A DNA stretch of 64,000 bases, taken from assembly GCA_016873225.1 (NCBI GenBank), contig VGXS01000019.1, forward strand, positions 1 to 64,000, read 5' to 3'. This DNA comes from Planctomycetota bacterium. GTDB taxonomy: Bacteria > Planctomycetota > Planctomycetia > Gemmatales > Gemmataceae. Below, in pieces: positions 49,810 to 61,000 of this stretch. The number at the start of each line of letters is the position of its first letter. Position 1 is the first letter of the stretch. The translations under genes were made by a program, and so were the position numbers. The notes beneath the pieces were generated by a model. It saw only the letters and a program-made list of their open reading frames with translations, was not told the origin of the DNA and made no database searches.

Positions 49810-52641
49810 ATGCTGAGGCGAGAGGCGATCTACCTGGTGGCGATGCTGGCGCTGCTGAGCGTGGCTTGGCTGTGGCGCGAGGGCGTCGTCAAGCCGCAGG
49901 CCCGCAAGCTCGCCTTGCTCGAGGAGGAGATCGGCAATGTCGAGGTCGCGGGGCGGGCGCTCGAACTGGCGCTGACCGGCTCGCGCGGCCTGGCCGTGAG
50001 CTACATCTGGTTCAATGTCACCGAGCTGCAGAAGAAGAACCGCTGGAACGAGATGGAGCTGCTCACCCGGTCGCTGACCAAGCTCCAGCCGCACTTCATC
50101 ACCCCGTGGCTCTTCCAGAGCTGGAACTTCGCTTACAATGTGTATGCCGAACTCGACCGCCCCCGGGAAAAGCTTTATTATCTCTCCCTCGGATGCCAAA
50201 TGCTCGCGGAGGGGGAGAAGCGCAACCGCTTCAACCCCGACCTGCGCTACAACCTCGGTTTCTACCTGCAGCACAAGATCAACCAGTCCGATGAAACCAA
50301 TGTGAACCGCAGCCTGTTCCAGTTGGCCAACATCCACCCGGCGGAACGCGACCCCCTGCGCCTGCAGGTGTTCGACGACAAGGGGGACGAGGTGCGCTGG
50401 ACGCGCTTCGAGGAGGTGAGGCAGCAGCAGAGGCTCAAGCGCCCCGAGGCGGAGTGGCTGCTGCGTTTCCGCCTGGCCTCCCAGGTGGGGCATGACACCA
50501 TCCTGAAGCTGTCGGAAACCCAGGGAGCCGCCGAGAAGCCCGCGGTGCCCGACGACCTTCCCGTCACGCCGCTTGAAATCACCCTGGCGTGGATGGACCA
50601 GACCGAGCAGGGTTCCACCGGCCTGCCGCTGATCACGGGCCCCGGCGCCTGGAACAGCCTCGCCGTGGCTCCGCTCCTGATGAACCGTCATGTCGCGACC
50701 CCTGATGGCAGGCTGGTTCCCGAGGCTGAATTCGCGCGTTTCCGCTCCGAACGCGATGCCCAGGCCGATGCCGCCATCGCCGGGTTCCGTCGGGCCAAGG
50801 GCGCCGACATTGCCAGGTTCCTGGCCCTGCCCGTCGCCGCCACCCGCGAGGCGCAGGCGGCCCGCCAGGCCAGGCTCGACGCGCAAGCCCCCTCAAGCGC
50901 CGAGGAAAAACTGCTGGCCCGGATCGACCGCGCCGAGAAGGAACTTGTGGCCTTCTGCGAGAAATACCCGGCACTCGCCAGGCGGCTGAGGGAAGGGTTG
51001 CGTCCCGAATTCGTGCCTTCCAACCAAGGGGGTGGCCGCGGCCGACGGACCATCAGGCGCACCCAGTTCACCTGCGAGAACGCCGACTCCCTCGTGAAGT
51101 TCCTTTCCGACAGCCTTTCCATTCCGACCGTCTACGACCTCCGCCGCCATGTCAGGCCATCGCCCAACGAATGGCGCATGCCGGAGAACCCGCTGGCTGA
51201 CATCCTCACCAATCCCATCGACCGGTTCCCGCTGCTTCCGGTGAACCCCGACCGCTCGACCGACAAGCTGGCCGATGGCAGCCCCGTGAACAAGGAATGG
51301 GATCCGGGCGCCCAGAAACGCTACGCCGACATCCGGGATCTGGGCGAGGAATTCGACGCGTGGGCCGCGGCGATGGCCTGGTACCGTTACGCCCTGGAAC
51401 CGGTGCCGCCTCCGGGAGAGTTTCCCGGCGAGACACGGCCCATCGAGAACCGCGTGGCCCAGCGGCGGCCCAAGAACCTGGCCACGCTGCTGTTCCGCAC
51501 GCAACCGGGCCTGATGCAGGCCAGCATCGTCAAGCGCCTCCAGCAGGAGGGTTGGTATGATGCCGACCCGGGAGACACCGACCCGGTTCGCGAGGGAACG
51601 AGCCTGGCCATGGGCGGCGGGTATGTCCTGTCGGACTGGATTCCCGGCCGCCGCCTCACCATCGGCAAGGATATCGCGTGGATGCAGCCGGCCCTGGTGG
51701 AAACCGACCGCGTCTGGCGCAAGATCGCGCAGGAAAATCATCTGCAGGTCGACCCCGTCGAGGAGATCAACCTCGACAGGAAGGCGGCCCTGTACCGCAC
51801 CACCTACCTCGTCGGCGACGAGATGGAAAAGCCGGACACTCCCGAGAGGCAAAGGGCCTTCGAGCGCGCCCTGCGTGGCGCCCAATCCAAGCACGCCCAG
51901 CCCGAGGAGGGCTGGAGCGACGAGATGAAGGCCTCGTGGAAGGCCCACATGTTCCTCAAGGAATTCGACATCTACCGCCAGATGAGCAACTTCCCCAGCC
52001 ACTATGCCCGGGCGCTCGGTGAGATCAACCCGGCGGCGCGCATCGCCCGCAAGCGCTTTTACGAGGCCGACACGCTGGCGCGCTTCCAGCCGTTGGCCAA
52101 CGAACGCGACGCCCTGCGAATCTACCGCAGGCCCGACGCCTTCGTGGCCTGGCGCGAAAAGGTGCTGCTGCGAGAGGCGCCAAGGCGGGGATGGTTCTCC
52201 GACAGCACCCTCAGGGTGCTGTCGGACTACGGCAAGGACGAATCACTCCAGGAGGAGTGCTACACGATCGACACGCGCTATCGCCAACTGGCCGCCGAGC
52301 AGGAGGAATCGTCACACGCCGAGGCACGCCGCGACCTGGGAACCCGACTGGCCGACCTTCAACTGGCCTCGGCGCTTTTGGGCGCCACGGGAGGGGGCAC
52401 GGGTTACGCGGCGGGCGAATGGGGCCTGGCCCTGGCCCTGCGCCGCCAATTCGCCAACCCGAGGGAACCCTCGCCTTTCGGCAAGCTCTCCCTTGTTCCA
52501 CCCTTCCTCGACTACCTCGACGAGACGGATTATCCCGAGCCCCAGCCGCTCATCTCCGAAAGCGCCAAGAATTCGGTGGAAGGCCGCAACGGTTCGGTCA
52601 ACAGCAACCGCCCCAAACCCGGACCCCTTCCACCCCGATGA
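49810..52641 (+). CDS. Large membrane-anchored protein, unknown function, partner of ABC transporter
   Basis: The 943-residue protein has one N-terminal TM helix (AIYLVAMLALLSVAWLW). A helical region with TPR-like character follows (LTKLQPHFITPWLFQSWNFAYNVYAELDRP). The remainder is charged, with many Arg/Glu and no known domain. It lies 36 bp after the permease and ends 4 bp inside the PIG-L gene, so it is part of the same unit. Homologues are, from memory, restricted to planctomycetes. It could be an assembly or regulatory subunit of the exporter. Confidence 0.75.
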   Translation: MLRREAIYLVAMLALLSVAWLWREGVVKPQARKLALLEEEIGNVEVAGRALELALTGSRGLAVSYIWFNVTELQKKNRWNEMELLTRSLTKLQPHFITPWLFQSWNFAYNVYAELDRPREKLYYLSLGCQMLAEGEKRNRFNPDLRYNLGFYLQHKINQSDETNVNRSLFQLANIHPAERDPLRLQVFDDKGDEVRWTRFEEVRQQQRLKRPEAEWLLRFRLASQVGHDTILKLSETQGAAEKPAVPDDLPVTPLEITLAWMDQTEQGSTGLPLITGPGAWNSLAVAPLLMNRHVATPDGRLVPEAEFARFRSERDAQADAAIAGFRRAKGADIARFLALPVAATREAQAARQARLDAQAPSSAEEKLLARIDRAEKELVAFCEKYPALARRLREGLRPEFVPSNQGGGRGRRTIRRTQFTCENADSLVKFLSDSLSIPTVYDLRRHVRPSPNEWRMPENPLADILTNPIDRFPLLPVNPDRSTDKLADGSPVNKEWDPGAQKRYADIRDLGEEFDAWAAAMAWYRYALEPVPPPGEFPGETRPIENRVAQRRPKNLATLLFRTQPGLMQASIVKRLQQEGWYDADPGDTDPVREGTSLAMGGGYVLSDWIPGRRLTIGKDIAWMQPALVETDRVWRKIAQENHLQVDPVEEINLDRKAALYRTTYLVGDEMEKPDTPERQRAFERALRGAQSKHAQPEEGWSDEMKASWKAHMFLKEFDIYRQMSNFPSHYARALGEINPAARIARKRFYEADTLARFQPLANERDALRIYRRPDAFVAWREKVLLREAPRRGWFSDSTLRVLSDYGKDESLQEECYTIDTRYRQLAAEQEESSHAEARRDLGTRLADLQLASALLGATGGGTGYAAGEWGLALALRRQFANPREPSPFGKLSLVPPFLDYLDETDYPEPQPLISESAKNSVEGRNGSVNSNRPKPGPLPPR

Positions 52642-53387
52642 CAACCCAGCGACCGGTCGTCCTGAGCCTCCTGGCCCATCCGGACGACGCGGAAATCCTG
52701 TGCGCCGGCACCATGCTGCGGTTGATCAACTCCGGCTGGGAGGCCCATGTCGCCACCTTCACGCCCGGCGACTGCGGGTCGATGGAATTGCCTCCCGAGG
52801 CGATCGCCCGGGTCCGCAGGGGCGAGGCGCTCGCGGCGGCGCGATTGGCGGGCGCCCGTTATCACTGCCTCGAGGAACGCGACCTCCTGTTGTTTTACGC
52901 GCCCGAACCTCTCAGGAAGACGGTGGCCCTGCTGCGTTCCATCCGCCCCGACATCGTGCTGGCCCACTCCCCCGCCGATTACATGCCCGACCACGAGGTG
53001 GCCAGCCTGCTGGCGCGCGCCGCGTGCTTCAACGCCGCGGTTCCCAACCTGTTTCCCGATTGCGGCGCCCCCGCCATACCCCATATTCCGCACCTGTATT
53101 ATTGTGATTCCATCGAGGGCAAGGATCCCCTGGGCCGCCCGGTCGAACCCTCCCTGCTTGTGGACATCTCGGCGGAACTGGACCGCAAGGCCGCCGTGCT
53201 GGCCCTGCACGCCTCGCAGCGCGACTGGCTGGCCCGCCAGCACGGGATGGACCAGTACATCGAGTCGATGAAGGCGTGGGCGCGTCACCGGGGAACCGCC
53301 CTGGGAGTTCCGGCCGCCGAGGGATTCCGCCAGCACCTGGGTCACGGATTCCCGCAGGATGACAGGCTTTCCGCCTCGTTGCGATAG
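52638..53387 (+). CDS. PIG-L family deacetylase (LmbE-like)
   Basis: The 249-residue protein has the zinc-binding LAHPDDAE motif at residues 12-19 and a later HSPADYMPDHEVAS with the second Asp/His pair. The family removes acetyl groups from N-acetylglucosamine-type substrates, as in mycothiol or bacillithiol synthesis and GlcNAc-PI deacetylation. The ATG overlaps the stop of the 943-residue gene (ATGA), so both are translated together. That suggests the exporter unit handles an amino-sugar compound, which is inference. Confidence 0.9.
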   Translation: MTTQRPVVLSLLAHPDDAEILCAGTMLRLINSGWEAHVATFTPGDCGSMELPPEAIARVRRGEALAAARLAGARYHCLEERDLLLFYAPEPLRKTVALLRSIRPDIVLAHSPADYMPDHEVASLLARAACFNAAVPNLFPDCGAPAIPHIPHLYYCDSIEGKDPLGRPVEPSLLVDISAELDRKAAVLALHASQRDWLARQHGMDQYIESMKAWARHRGTALGVPAAEGFRQHLGHGFPQDDRLSASLR

Positions 53388-53500
53388 GCCTTTCCGCTTG
53401 CGACTCCATCGCCGGCGCATCAAACTAAAATGATTAGGGAGTTCTCCGCGCACCGCGGCCCCCGCTCCCCTGTTTGGTTCCACCGCAAGGACGAGACAAC

Positions 53501-56500
53501 ATGCCGTCGCGCCTGATCGTGGCCCTTGTTTGCATTGGCTTGGCGCCGCTCGCCCAGGCCGCCGACATATCGTTCAACCGGGATATCCGGCCGATCCTTT
53601 CGGAATACTGCCTGGCGTGCCATGGCCCCGGCAAGCAGGTCGCCAGGCTCAGGCTCGACCAGGCCGACGCCGCGCTGAAGGGCGGAAAGTCGGGCGCCCC
53701 GGCCGTCGTTCCCGGCAAGCCGGCCATGTCGGAACTTGTGAAGCGCCTTCACACCGGCACCGAATCGGAGCGCATGCCCCCGGCCAGCACCCGCAAGGCT
53801 CCCTCGCCCCGCGAGGTGAAATTGCTCGAGGATTGGATCGCCTCGGGAGCCACCTACGAGGGACACTGGGCGTTTGAACCCCTCGCGGCGGTTCCCGTGC
53901 CCGCCGGCGAGGGCGCCGTCATCGACCGCTTCCTGCAGGCCACGCTGCGGGACAAGGGAATGGCCATGCGGCCCGAGGCGCCCCGCGAGGCGCTCATCAG
54001 GCGGGTCTCCTTCACCCTCACCGGCTTGCCTCCCACGGTGGCCGAGGTCGACCAGTTCCTGGCCGACAAGGCTCCCGGCGCGTATGAGCGCATGGTCGAC
54101 CGCTATTTCGCCTCTCCCCGGCACGGCGAGGAAATGGCGCGGCACTGGCTCGACATCGCCCGCTACGCCGACACGCACGGCCTGCACCTCGACAACGAAC
54201 GGCAGATGTGGGCCTACCGCGACTGGGTGGTGAACGCGTTCAACCGCAACATGCCGTTCGACCAGTTCACCATCGACCAGTTGGCCGGCGACCTGGTTCC
54301 TAACCCCTCGCTCGACCAGCAGGTGGCCACGGGCTTTTCCCGCTGCAATGTCACCACCGGGGAGGGAGGTTCGATTTCCGAGGAATGGGTTTACCGCAAC
54401 GCCGTCGAGCGCGCGTCCACCGTGTTCACCACCTGGCTGGGGCTCACCGGGGCCTGCGCCCAATGCCACGACCACAAGTTCGACCCGATCAGCGCCCGCG
54501 ACTTCTACTCGATGTACGCCTTCTTCCATTCCGCCGCCGACCCGCCCCTGGACGGCAACGCCCTGCTGACGGCGCCCACGGTCCGGCTGGAAACCGCCGA
54601 GGTGAAGGCGCGCCGCGACAAGCTCAACGCGAGGCTCGCGGAAACAGCGGCAAGCCTCGTCGCCCTGGCGCGCGCCGCCGACTATTCCGATCCCGCCAAG
54701 GCCATGGACAAGCCCGCCCCGGTGACCAGGGAGGAAGCCTGGTTCGACGACGCGTTCCCGGCCGGGGGACGGGTGTTCGCCAGCCCGGGGCATCCCACCC
54801 AGTATGTCGATGCCTCAAGCGGGAAGGTGTTCTCCGGCTCCAAGGCGCTCCGGCGGACCGACTCCGGACTCGCCCAGGATGTGATCGAGGGGATGCCGGC
54901 CAAGTCGATACCCAAGGGCGCCAAGCTTTTCGCTCATGTGTACATCGACCCGGCGAACAAGCCCAAGACGCTGATGCTCCAATATTTCAAGGGCGGCTGG
55001 CTCCACCGCGCGGCATGGGGCGACTATGACGCCATCCCCTGGGGCAAGGCCGGCACGACCGAGAGGGTGAACGCAGGCCCGCTTCCCGAATCCGGCAAGT
55101 GGGTCCGCCTGGAAATCGAGGCGTCAAAGCTCGGGCTTGTCGCCGGTGACCAGGTCACGGGTTTCGCCATGACGCAGTTCGGCGGCCTCGTCTATTGGGA
55201 CAAGGCCGGCGTTTCCGGCAGCGCCGACCCCGCGGCCGACCCGGCGCTTTCGCTCGAGGCCTGGTGGCGGTCGCAGCGCGGCAAGAACCAGACCGGCGTG
55301 GCCGAACCGCTGGCGGGCTGGATCAAGGCGGGACCTTCGGCGCGCAAGGTTGCCTCCGAGATCTCCCAGGTGCGCGACCACTTCATCGCCACCGCCTGGG
55401 ACGGCGCCTCCAAGGAAATCAAGTCGCTCCGGGCGGGCCGGGAGGCCATCCTCACCGAATTGGGCAGCTTCGATTCCAACGCCCCCGGGACATTCGTGTA
55501 CAGGGACCTCGATAAGCCCCGCGAAAGCTTCGTGATGATGCGAGGACAGTACGACAAGCCGGGCGAGAAGGTCGAACCGGCGGCCCCGGCGGTTTTGGGG
55601 ACGATCGGCGTGAAGGACCGTCGGGCCAACCGCCTCGACCTGGCCCGATGGCTGGTTTCGCCGACGCAATCCCTCGCGCCGCGTGTCATTGCCAACAGGT
55701 TCTGGCAGCAGGTGTTCGGCGTCGGCCTCGTGAAAAGCAGCGGCGACTTCGGAACCCAGGGCGACCTGCCTTCCCATCCGGCCCTCCTCGACTGGCTGGC
55801 GCGGGATTTCCGCGACCGTGGCTGGAATGTCCGCGACCTGATCCGGTCGATGGTGCTTTCGCGGGCCTTCAGGCAGGATTCGGCGGCCCCGCCGCCGGAA
55901 TGGGCGAAGGATCCCGAAAACAGGCTGCTGGGCCGGGGGCCGCGCATCCGCCTCGACGCCGAGCAGGTTCGCGACAACGCCCTCTTCGTGGGCGGCCTGG
56001 CCAAGCTCGACATGGGCGGCAGGGGAACCATGCCCTACCAGCCGCCCAACATCTGGGAACCCGTCGGCTTCACCGGGTCGAACACACGGATTTACCAGCA
56101 ATCCAAGGGTGACAGCCTCTATCGCCGCAGCCTGTATGTGTTCCTCAAGCGGACGGCGCCGGCGCCGTTCATGAGCAATTTCGACGCGCCCAACCGCGAG
56201 ACGCCTTGCTCGCGCCGCGAGCGCAGCAACACGCCGCTCCAAGCCCTGCAACTGATGAACGACACGCAGCATGTGGAGGCGGCGCGCGGGCTGGCGGCGC
56301 GGCTGGCGCGCGAGGCGCCCGATTCCGCCGCCCGGGTGAGGCTGGCCTGGCGGGTCGTGGTCTCGAGGCTGCCCGAACCCGATGAGGAGAAATCGGCCGT
56401 GGCGTTCCTCGAGCGCATGCTCGCCCGCTACGGCGCCGACAAGGAGGCCGCCGGCAAGCTGGTGCGCGCGGGCGAGTCTCCCGTTCCCGCGGGAATTCCC

Positions 56501-56575
56501 GAGCCCGACCTTGCGGCCTGCACCATGCTCGCCAACCTGGTCCTCAACCTCGACGAGACGATCAACCGCAACTAA
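53501..56575 (+). CDS. PSD1 cytochrome c / DUF1549 / DUF1553 protein
   Basis: The roughly 1024-residue secreted protein starts with a signal peptide (LIVALVCIGLAPLAQA). A planctomycete cytochrome c-like domain follows, with CLACHGPG (Cys37-Cys40-His41). DUF1549 (DRYFASPRHGEEMARHWLDIARYADTHG) and the C-terminal DUF1553 (RLDLARWLVSPTQSLAPRVIANRFWQQVFG; NRETPCSRRERSNTPLQALQLMN) follow. A LamG/concanavalin-like segment appears to sit in the middle. ATG 53501 is preceded by AAGGACGAG. The family almost always pairs with a downstream DUF1501 gene, as here. Confidence 0.94.
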   Translation: MPSRLIVALVCIGLAPLAQAADISFNRDIRPILSEYCLACHGPGKQVARLRLDQADAALKGGKSGAPAVVPGKPAMSELVKRLHTGTESERMPPASTRKAPSPREVKLLEDWIASGATYEGHWAFEPLAAVPVPAGEGAVIDRFLQATLRDKGMAMRPEAPREALIRRVSFTLTGLPPTVAEVDQFLADKAPGAYERMVDRYFASPRHGEEMARHWLDIARYADTHGLHLDNERQMWAYRDWVVNAFNRNMPFDQFTIDQLAGDLVPNPSLDQQVATGFSRCNVTTGEGGSISEEWVYRNAVERASTVFTTWLGLTGACAQCHDHKFDPISARDFYSMYAFFHSAADPPLDGNALLTAPTVRLETAEVKARRDKLNARLAETAASLVALARAADYSDPAKAMDKPAPVTREEAWFDDAFPAGGRVFASPGHPTQYVDASSGKVFSGSKALRRTDSGLAQDVIEGMPAKSIPKGAKLFAHVYIDPANKPKTLMLQYFKGGWLHRAAWGDYDAIPWGKAGTTERVNAGPLPESGKWVRLEIEASKLGLVAGDQVTGFAMTQFGGLVYWDKAGVSGSADPAADPALSLEAWWRSQRGKNQTGVAEPLAGWIKAGPSARKVASEISQVRDHFIATAWDGASKEIKSLRAGREAILTELGSFDSNAPGTFVYRDLDKPRESFVMMRGQYDKPGEKVEPAAPAVLGTIGVKDRRANRLDLARWLVSPTQSLAPRVIANRFWQQVFGVGLVKSSGDFGTQGDLPSHPALLDWLARDFRDRGWNVRDLIRSMVLSRAFRQDSAAPPPEWAKDPENRLLGRGPRIRLDAEQVRDNALFVGGLAKLDMGGRGTMPYQPPNIWEPVGFTGSNTRIYQQSKGDSLYRRSLYVFLKRTAPAPFMSNFDAPNRETPCSRRERSNTPLQALQLMNDTQHVEAARGLAARLAREAPDSAARVRLAWRVVVSRLPEPDEEKSAVAFLERMLARYGADKEAAGKLVRAGESPVPAGIPEPDLAACTMLANLVLNLDETINRN

Positions 56576-56599
56576 GACAAATTCTTAAGGAGATATCCT

Positions 56600-58060
56600 A
56601 TGTCTGCGTTCAAGCTCGCTCCCGATGAGCCGACACGACGCTCCTTCTTCGAGGGGGCCGGCCTGCGCGCCGGGTCCGTCGCCCTGGGACTGTTGGCCAC
56701 CTTCCGCGCCTCCGCCGCGCCGGGCCGGGTCCATCCACCCGTTCCCGGGCTTCCCCACCACAAGCCGACCGCCAAGGCGCTCATCTACCTCCACATGAAC
56801 GGGGCCCCCTCCCAGATCGACACCTGGGACCACAAGCCCGTCCTCAAGGAGTATTTCAACAAGGACCTGCCCCAATCGGTCCGCGGCGGGCAGCGCCTCT
56901 CCACCATGACCTCCGGGCAGCAGCGATTCCCCGTGGCACCCAGCAAGTTCACCTTCCAGCGGATGGGCAAGTGCGGCACCTGGGCCAACACCGACATCCT
57001 CCCCTATACCGCCCGCATCGTCGACGACATCGCCGTCATCAAGACCGTGCACACCAACGCCATCAACCATGACCCGGCCTGCACCTTCGTGATGACCGGC
57101 AGCGAGGTGCCGGGCAAGGCGTCGATCGGATCGTGGCTCGCCTACGGCCTCGGAAGCGAAAGCAACAACCTGCCTGCCTTCGTCGTCTTCACGCCGAGGT
57201 TTCCCGACGGCAGCAACGGGCAGGCCCTGTTCACCCGGATGTGGTCGAGCGGGTTCCTGCCCACCGCTTTCAACGGGGTGGCCCTTCGCGGCGCGGGCGA
57301 TCCCGTGCTTTATCTGCGCAATCCCGAAGGCGTCACCCCCGCCGACCGCCGCGCCATGCTCGACGCTTTGGGCGGGCTCAATTCCATCTCCTCGGCCCGC
57401 TACCACGATCCGGAAATCCAGAACCGCATCAGCCAGTACGAGATGGCCTACCGCATGCAGTCAAGCGTGCCGGAACTCACCGACCTCTCGGGAGAACCGC
57501 GCCACATCCTCGAGATGTACGGCCCGGCCGTCACCAATCCCGGCAGCTTCGCCCACAGCGCCATCATGGCCCGCAGGCTTGTGGAGCGCGGCGTGCGCGT
57601 CGTCCAGCTTCTCCATCGCGGCTGGGACCAGCATGGCAACCTGCCCCGTGAGCTTGGCAACCAGTGCCGCGACACCGACCAGCCCACCGCTGCACTCGTC
57701 ACCGACCTGAAGCAGCGCGGCCTGCTCGACGAGACGCTCGTCGTGTGGGGCGGCGAATTCGGCCGCACCGTCTATTCCCAGGGCACCCTCACCCCCGAAA
57801 CCTACGGCCGCGACCACCACCCCCGCAACTTCTGCATGTGGATGGCCGGGGGCGGCGTCCGCGGCGGGCAGGTTTTCGGCGAGACCGACGACTTCAGCTA
57901 CAACATCACCAAGGATCCGGTTCATGTGAACGACCTGAACGCGACCATCCTCCATTGCCTAGGCATCGACCACGAACGCTTCACCTTCAAGTTCCAGGGA
58001 CTCGACCAGCGCCTCACCGGCGTCGAACCCCAGAAGGTGATCAACGGCCTGCTGGCCTGA
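56600..58060 (+). CDS. DUF1501 protein (Tat-exported, sulfatase-like fold)
   Basis: The 486-residue protein has a Tat-like N-terminus (TRRSFFEGAGLRAGSVALGLL). The DUF1501 blocks include YLHMNGAPSQIDTWDHKP, VIKTVHTNAINHDPACTFVMTG, FVVFTPRFPDG and WGGEFGRTVYSQG, followed by GRDHHPRNFCMWMAGGGVRGG. The fold is related to alkaline phosphatase/sulfatase. It follows the PSD1 gene by 24 bp and precedes a large heme protein. Confidence 0.95.
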   Translation: MSAFKLAPDEPTRRSFFEGAGLRAGSVALGLLATFRASAAPGRVHPPVPGLPHHKPTAKALIYLHMNGAPSQIDTWDHKPVLKEYFNKDLPQSVRGGQRLSTMTSGQQRFPVAPSKFTFQRMGKCGTWANTDILPYTARIVDDIAVIKTVHTNAINHDPACTFVMTGSEVPGKASIGSWLAYGLGSESNNLPAFVVFTPRFPDGSNGQALFTRMWSSGFLPTAFNGVALRGAGDPVLYLRNPEGVTPADRRAMLDALGGLNSISSARYHDPEIQNRISQYEMAYRMQSSVPELTDLSGEPRHILEMYGPAVTNPGSFAHSAIMARRLVERGVRVVQLLHRGWDQHGNLPRELGNQCRDTDQPTAALVTDLKQRGLLDETLVVWGGEFGRTVYSQGTLTPETYGRDHHPRNFCMWMAGGGVRGGQVFGETDDFSYNITKDPVHVNDLNATILHCLGIDHERFTFKFQGLDQRLTGVEPQKVINGLLA

Positions 58061-58070
58061 GGACTCATCC

Positions 58071-61000
58071 ATGCTGCTCGCCGCCCTGCTCGCCATGGCC
58101 CAGGCGCCGGCGGCGCCGGCCGCCTCCAACCAGGTGGTGATCGGCCCCCACCGCTTCACCCTGCCTCCCGGCTTCATCGTCCGCCGCGTCGCCGGGCCCG
58201 AACTCGTCGAGAGGCCCATCAGCGCCGTATTCGACTCCAAGGGGAGGCTGTTCGTCACCGAGTCGTCGGGTTCGAATGAGCCGTCGGCCATCCAGGCCCA
58301 AAAAGCCCCCCACCGCGTCCTCAGGCTGGCCGACACCGACGGCGACGGCGTGTTCGACAAGCGCACCGTCTTCGCCGACAACCTCATGCTGCCCCAGGGG
58401 ATCGCGATGGTCGGTGGCGAGGTCTGGGTGGGCGCGCCGCCCCGGATCATCCGGCTCATCGATGCCGACGACGACGGCGTGTCCGAGAAGCGCGAGACCT
58501 GGCACGACGGCGGCACCCTCACCGGTTGCATGAACGACCTGCACGGCCCGCTCGAGGGCCCCGACGGCCTGGTCTACTGGACCAAGGGCGCCTTCGCCCG
58601 CCAAACCCACAAGACGCTCGATGGCGAGCTTTCCACTCGCGCCAGCCATGTCTTCCGCGCCCGCCGCGACGGCACCGCCCTCGAATCGGTCATGGCCGGC
58701 GGCATGGACAATCCCGTCGGCATCGCCTTCACCGACACCGGTGATCTTCTTCTTTCCTGCACCTTCGTCCATCATCCCGGCGGTGGACTTCGCGACGGCG
58801 TCCTCCACGCCGTGCCCGGGGCGCTTTTCGGCAAGGACCACCCGCCGATCCGCGAACCGGCGCACCTGTGGACCGCTCCGACCCTGATGCCGGTTCTTGT
58901 CGACCTCGGCCCCGCCGCCCCCTGCGGCCTTTCCGTGGCGCGCTCCGAAAGACTCGGTTTGCGCGACCGGGCCCTTTCCTGCCAGTTCAACTTGCGCCGC
59001 GTGCAGGCCCACTCCCTGAAGCCCGCGGGTTCGGCCCTCGCCGCGGAAACCACCGACCTGATCGCCTCCGACTTCCAGGACTTCCACCCCACCGACGCCG
59101 TCGAGGATGCCGACGGCTCCATCCTGGTGGTGGACACCGGCGGCTGGTACAAGCTCTGCTGCCCGTCGTCGCAGATGGTGAAGGCCGAGTCGCTGGGAGC
59201 CATCTACCGCGTCAGCCGCAAGGATGCCCCGGCGCTTTCCGATCCGCGGGGCCTCAGGCTCGACTGGTCGGCCCCCAGTCCCGAATTGGCCCGGTTGCTG
59301 TCCGATACCCGCCATGCCGTCGCGGCGCGCGCGGCGCGGGCCCTGGCATCGCGCGGCGCCGTGGACGAGCTTGTCAAGGTGGTCAACCTGGCCGGAACCC
59401 CGCGCCCCGGCCGACTCGGGGCGGTGTGGGCCGTGGCCCGGGCTGATGTCGCCGAGGCCGGCCCCGCGCTTGCCGGGATGTGCCACCATTCGGATCCGCT
59501 GGTGCGGGTGGCCGCCCTGAGGGCGCTGGCTTCGCGGGGCGGGGAAACCGGTGCCGATGCCGCCGCCAGCCTGGCCTGCACCGATCCCGACGCCACGGTC
59601 CGTCGCGCCGCCGTGGAACGCCTCGCGGCGCGGCGCTCAACCGCCGCCACCGGGGCCATCCTCAAGGCCATGTCGGCTCCCGGGGCCCCGACCGACCGCC
59701 ATTGGCGGCACGCCGTGGTTCGCGCGCTGGTCATGTGCAAGGCATCCGGCCCTGATCTTGAAGGCCCGTGGAAGGCGGGCGTCCACAGGGACCTGCTGCT
59801 GACGGCGCTCGACCAGGCCGGGTTGTTGAAATCGCCCGAAAAAGCGTTGTCGCTCGCCGCCTCCCCTGATTCAGGCGAGGCTGCCGTGGGCCGTTGGGTG
59901 CTTTCGCGCCACGCCGATTGGGACAGGGAATTGGCTGATGCCCTTGGCGCCGTGGCCGAACTGCCGCGCTGGCTGGATGCCGAGTTGCTGGGCCGCATGG
60001 CCGCGCTGCCCGAGGGAAGGGTGCTTGTGGCCAGGTGGCTTGCCGACCCGACAAGGCGGGAGTTGGCCCTCGAGGCCGCCACCAAGGTCGCGGGAGCGTT
60101 TCCATCGGAGTGGGTCCAACCCGTCGGCGCGCTGTTTTCAGAGCCGGCTGGAAAGATTCGGAGCCAGGCGCTGGTTCTCGCGGTCTCGCTGGCCCGGCGC
60201 AAGGCGTTGCCTGGGGCGTGGACCGGGGCGCTTGAAAAACTCGCCGCGGACAAGTCCGCTCCACCCGCCGACAGGCTGGCGGCCATGGCATCGTCCCCAT
60301 CGCCACCGGTGGTGGAACTGGCGACGGCGCTGCACCGCGACCGTCCGCAGGCCGAGCGCCAACAGGCCCTTGAGGCGTTGGCGCGCGCCAAGCCCTCAGC
60401 CGGCGAATGGGATGCCATCGCCGGCGCGCTGGCCACCGCCAGCCCCACCGACACGGGCCGCATCCTGGAACTTCTGGGCGCCAAGGCGGGCCCCGAGGCG
60501 GGAATGGCGCTGGCGCGCGCGCTGGGCAGGCCCGAGGTGTCGCAAACCGTGCCGGTGGCCGCGGCACGCCAGGCCTTGGCCGGCCACGGGGCGGGGGTTC
60601 GCGCCGTCGCCGACCCCGTGCTCGCGCGGATCGATCCGGGGGCCGACGGGGAACGCAAGCGCGTCATCCGCCTGATGGCCGAACTGCCGGCTGGCGACGC
60701 CAAGCGCGGCCACGCCGTCTTCAACAGCGCCAAGGCAGCCTGTTCGGCATGCCACAAGATCGGCTATGTCGGTGGCGACGCGGGGCCCGACCTCAGCCGC
60801 ATCGGCCAGATCCGCTCCCGACAGGACCTCATCGAGGCGATCGTGGCGCCGAGCGTGAGCTTTGTCCGAAGCTACGAACCCGTGGTGGCCACGATGCATT
60901 CGGGAAAGCTGGTGGCCGGCGTGCTCAAGTCCGAAACCGACGCCGAGGTGGCGATCCAGACTGGCCCTTCCATGGTTGAAAGGCTGGCCCGCAAGGATGT

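Noticed and set aside
48283-50886. Open frame of 867 codons on the minus strand
   Set aside because: Antisense to the ABC permease and the 943-residue gene; its sequence is low-complexity and His/Gly/Gln-rich, as for reverse-strand translation.
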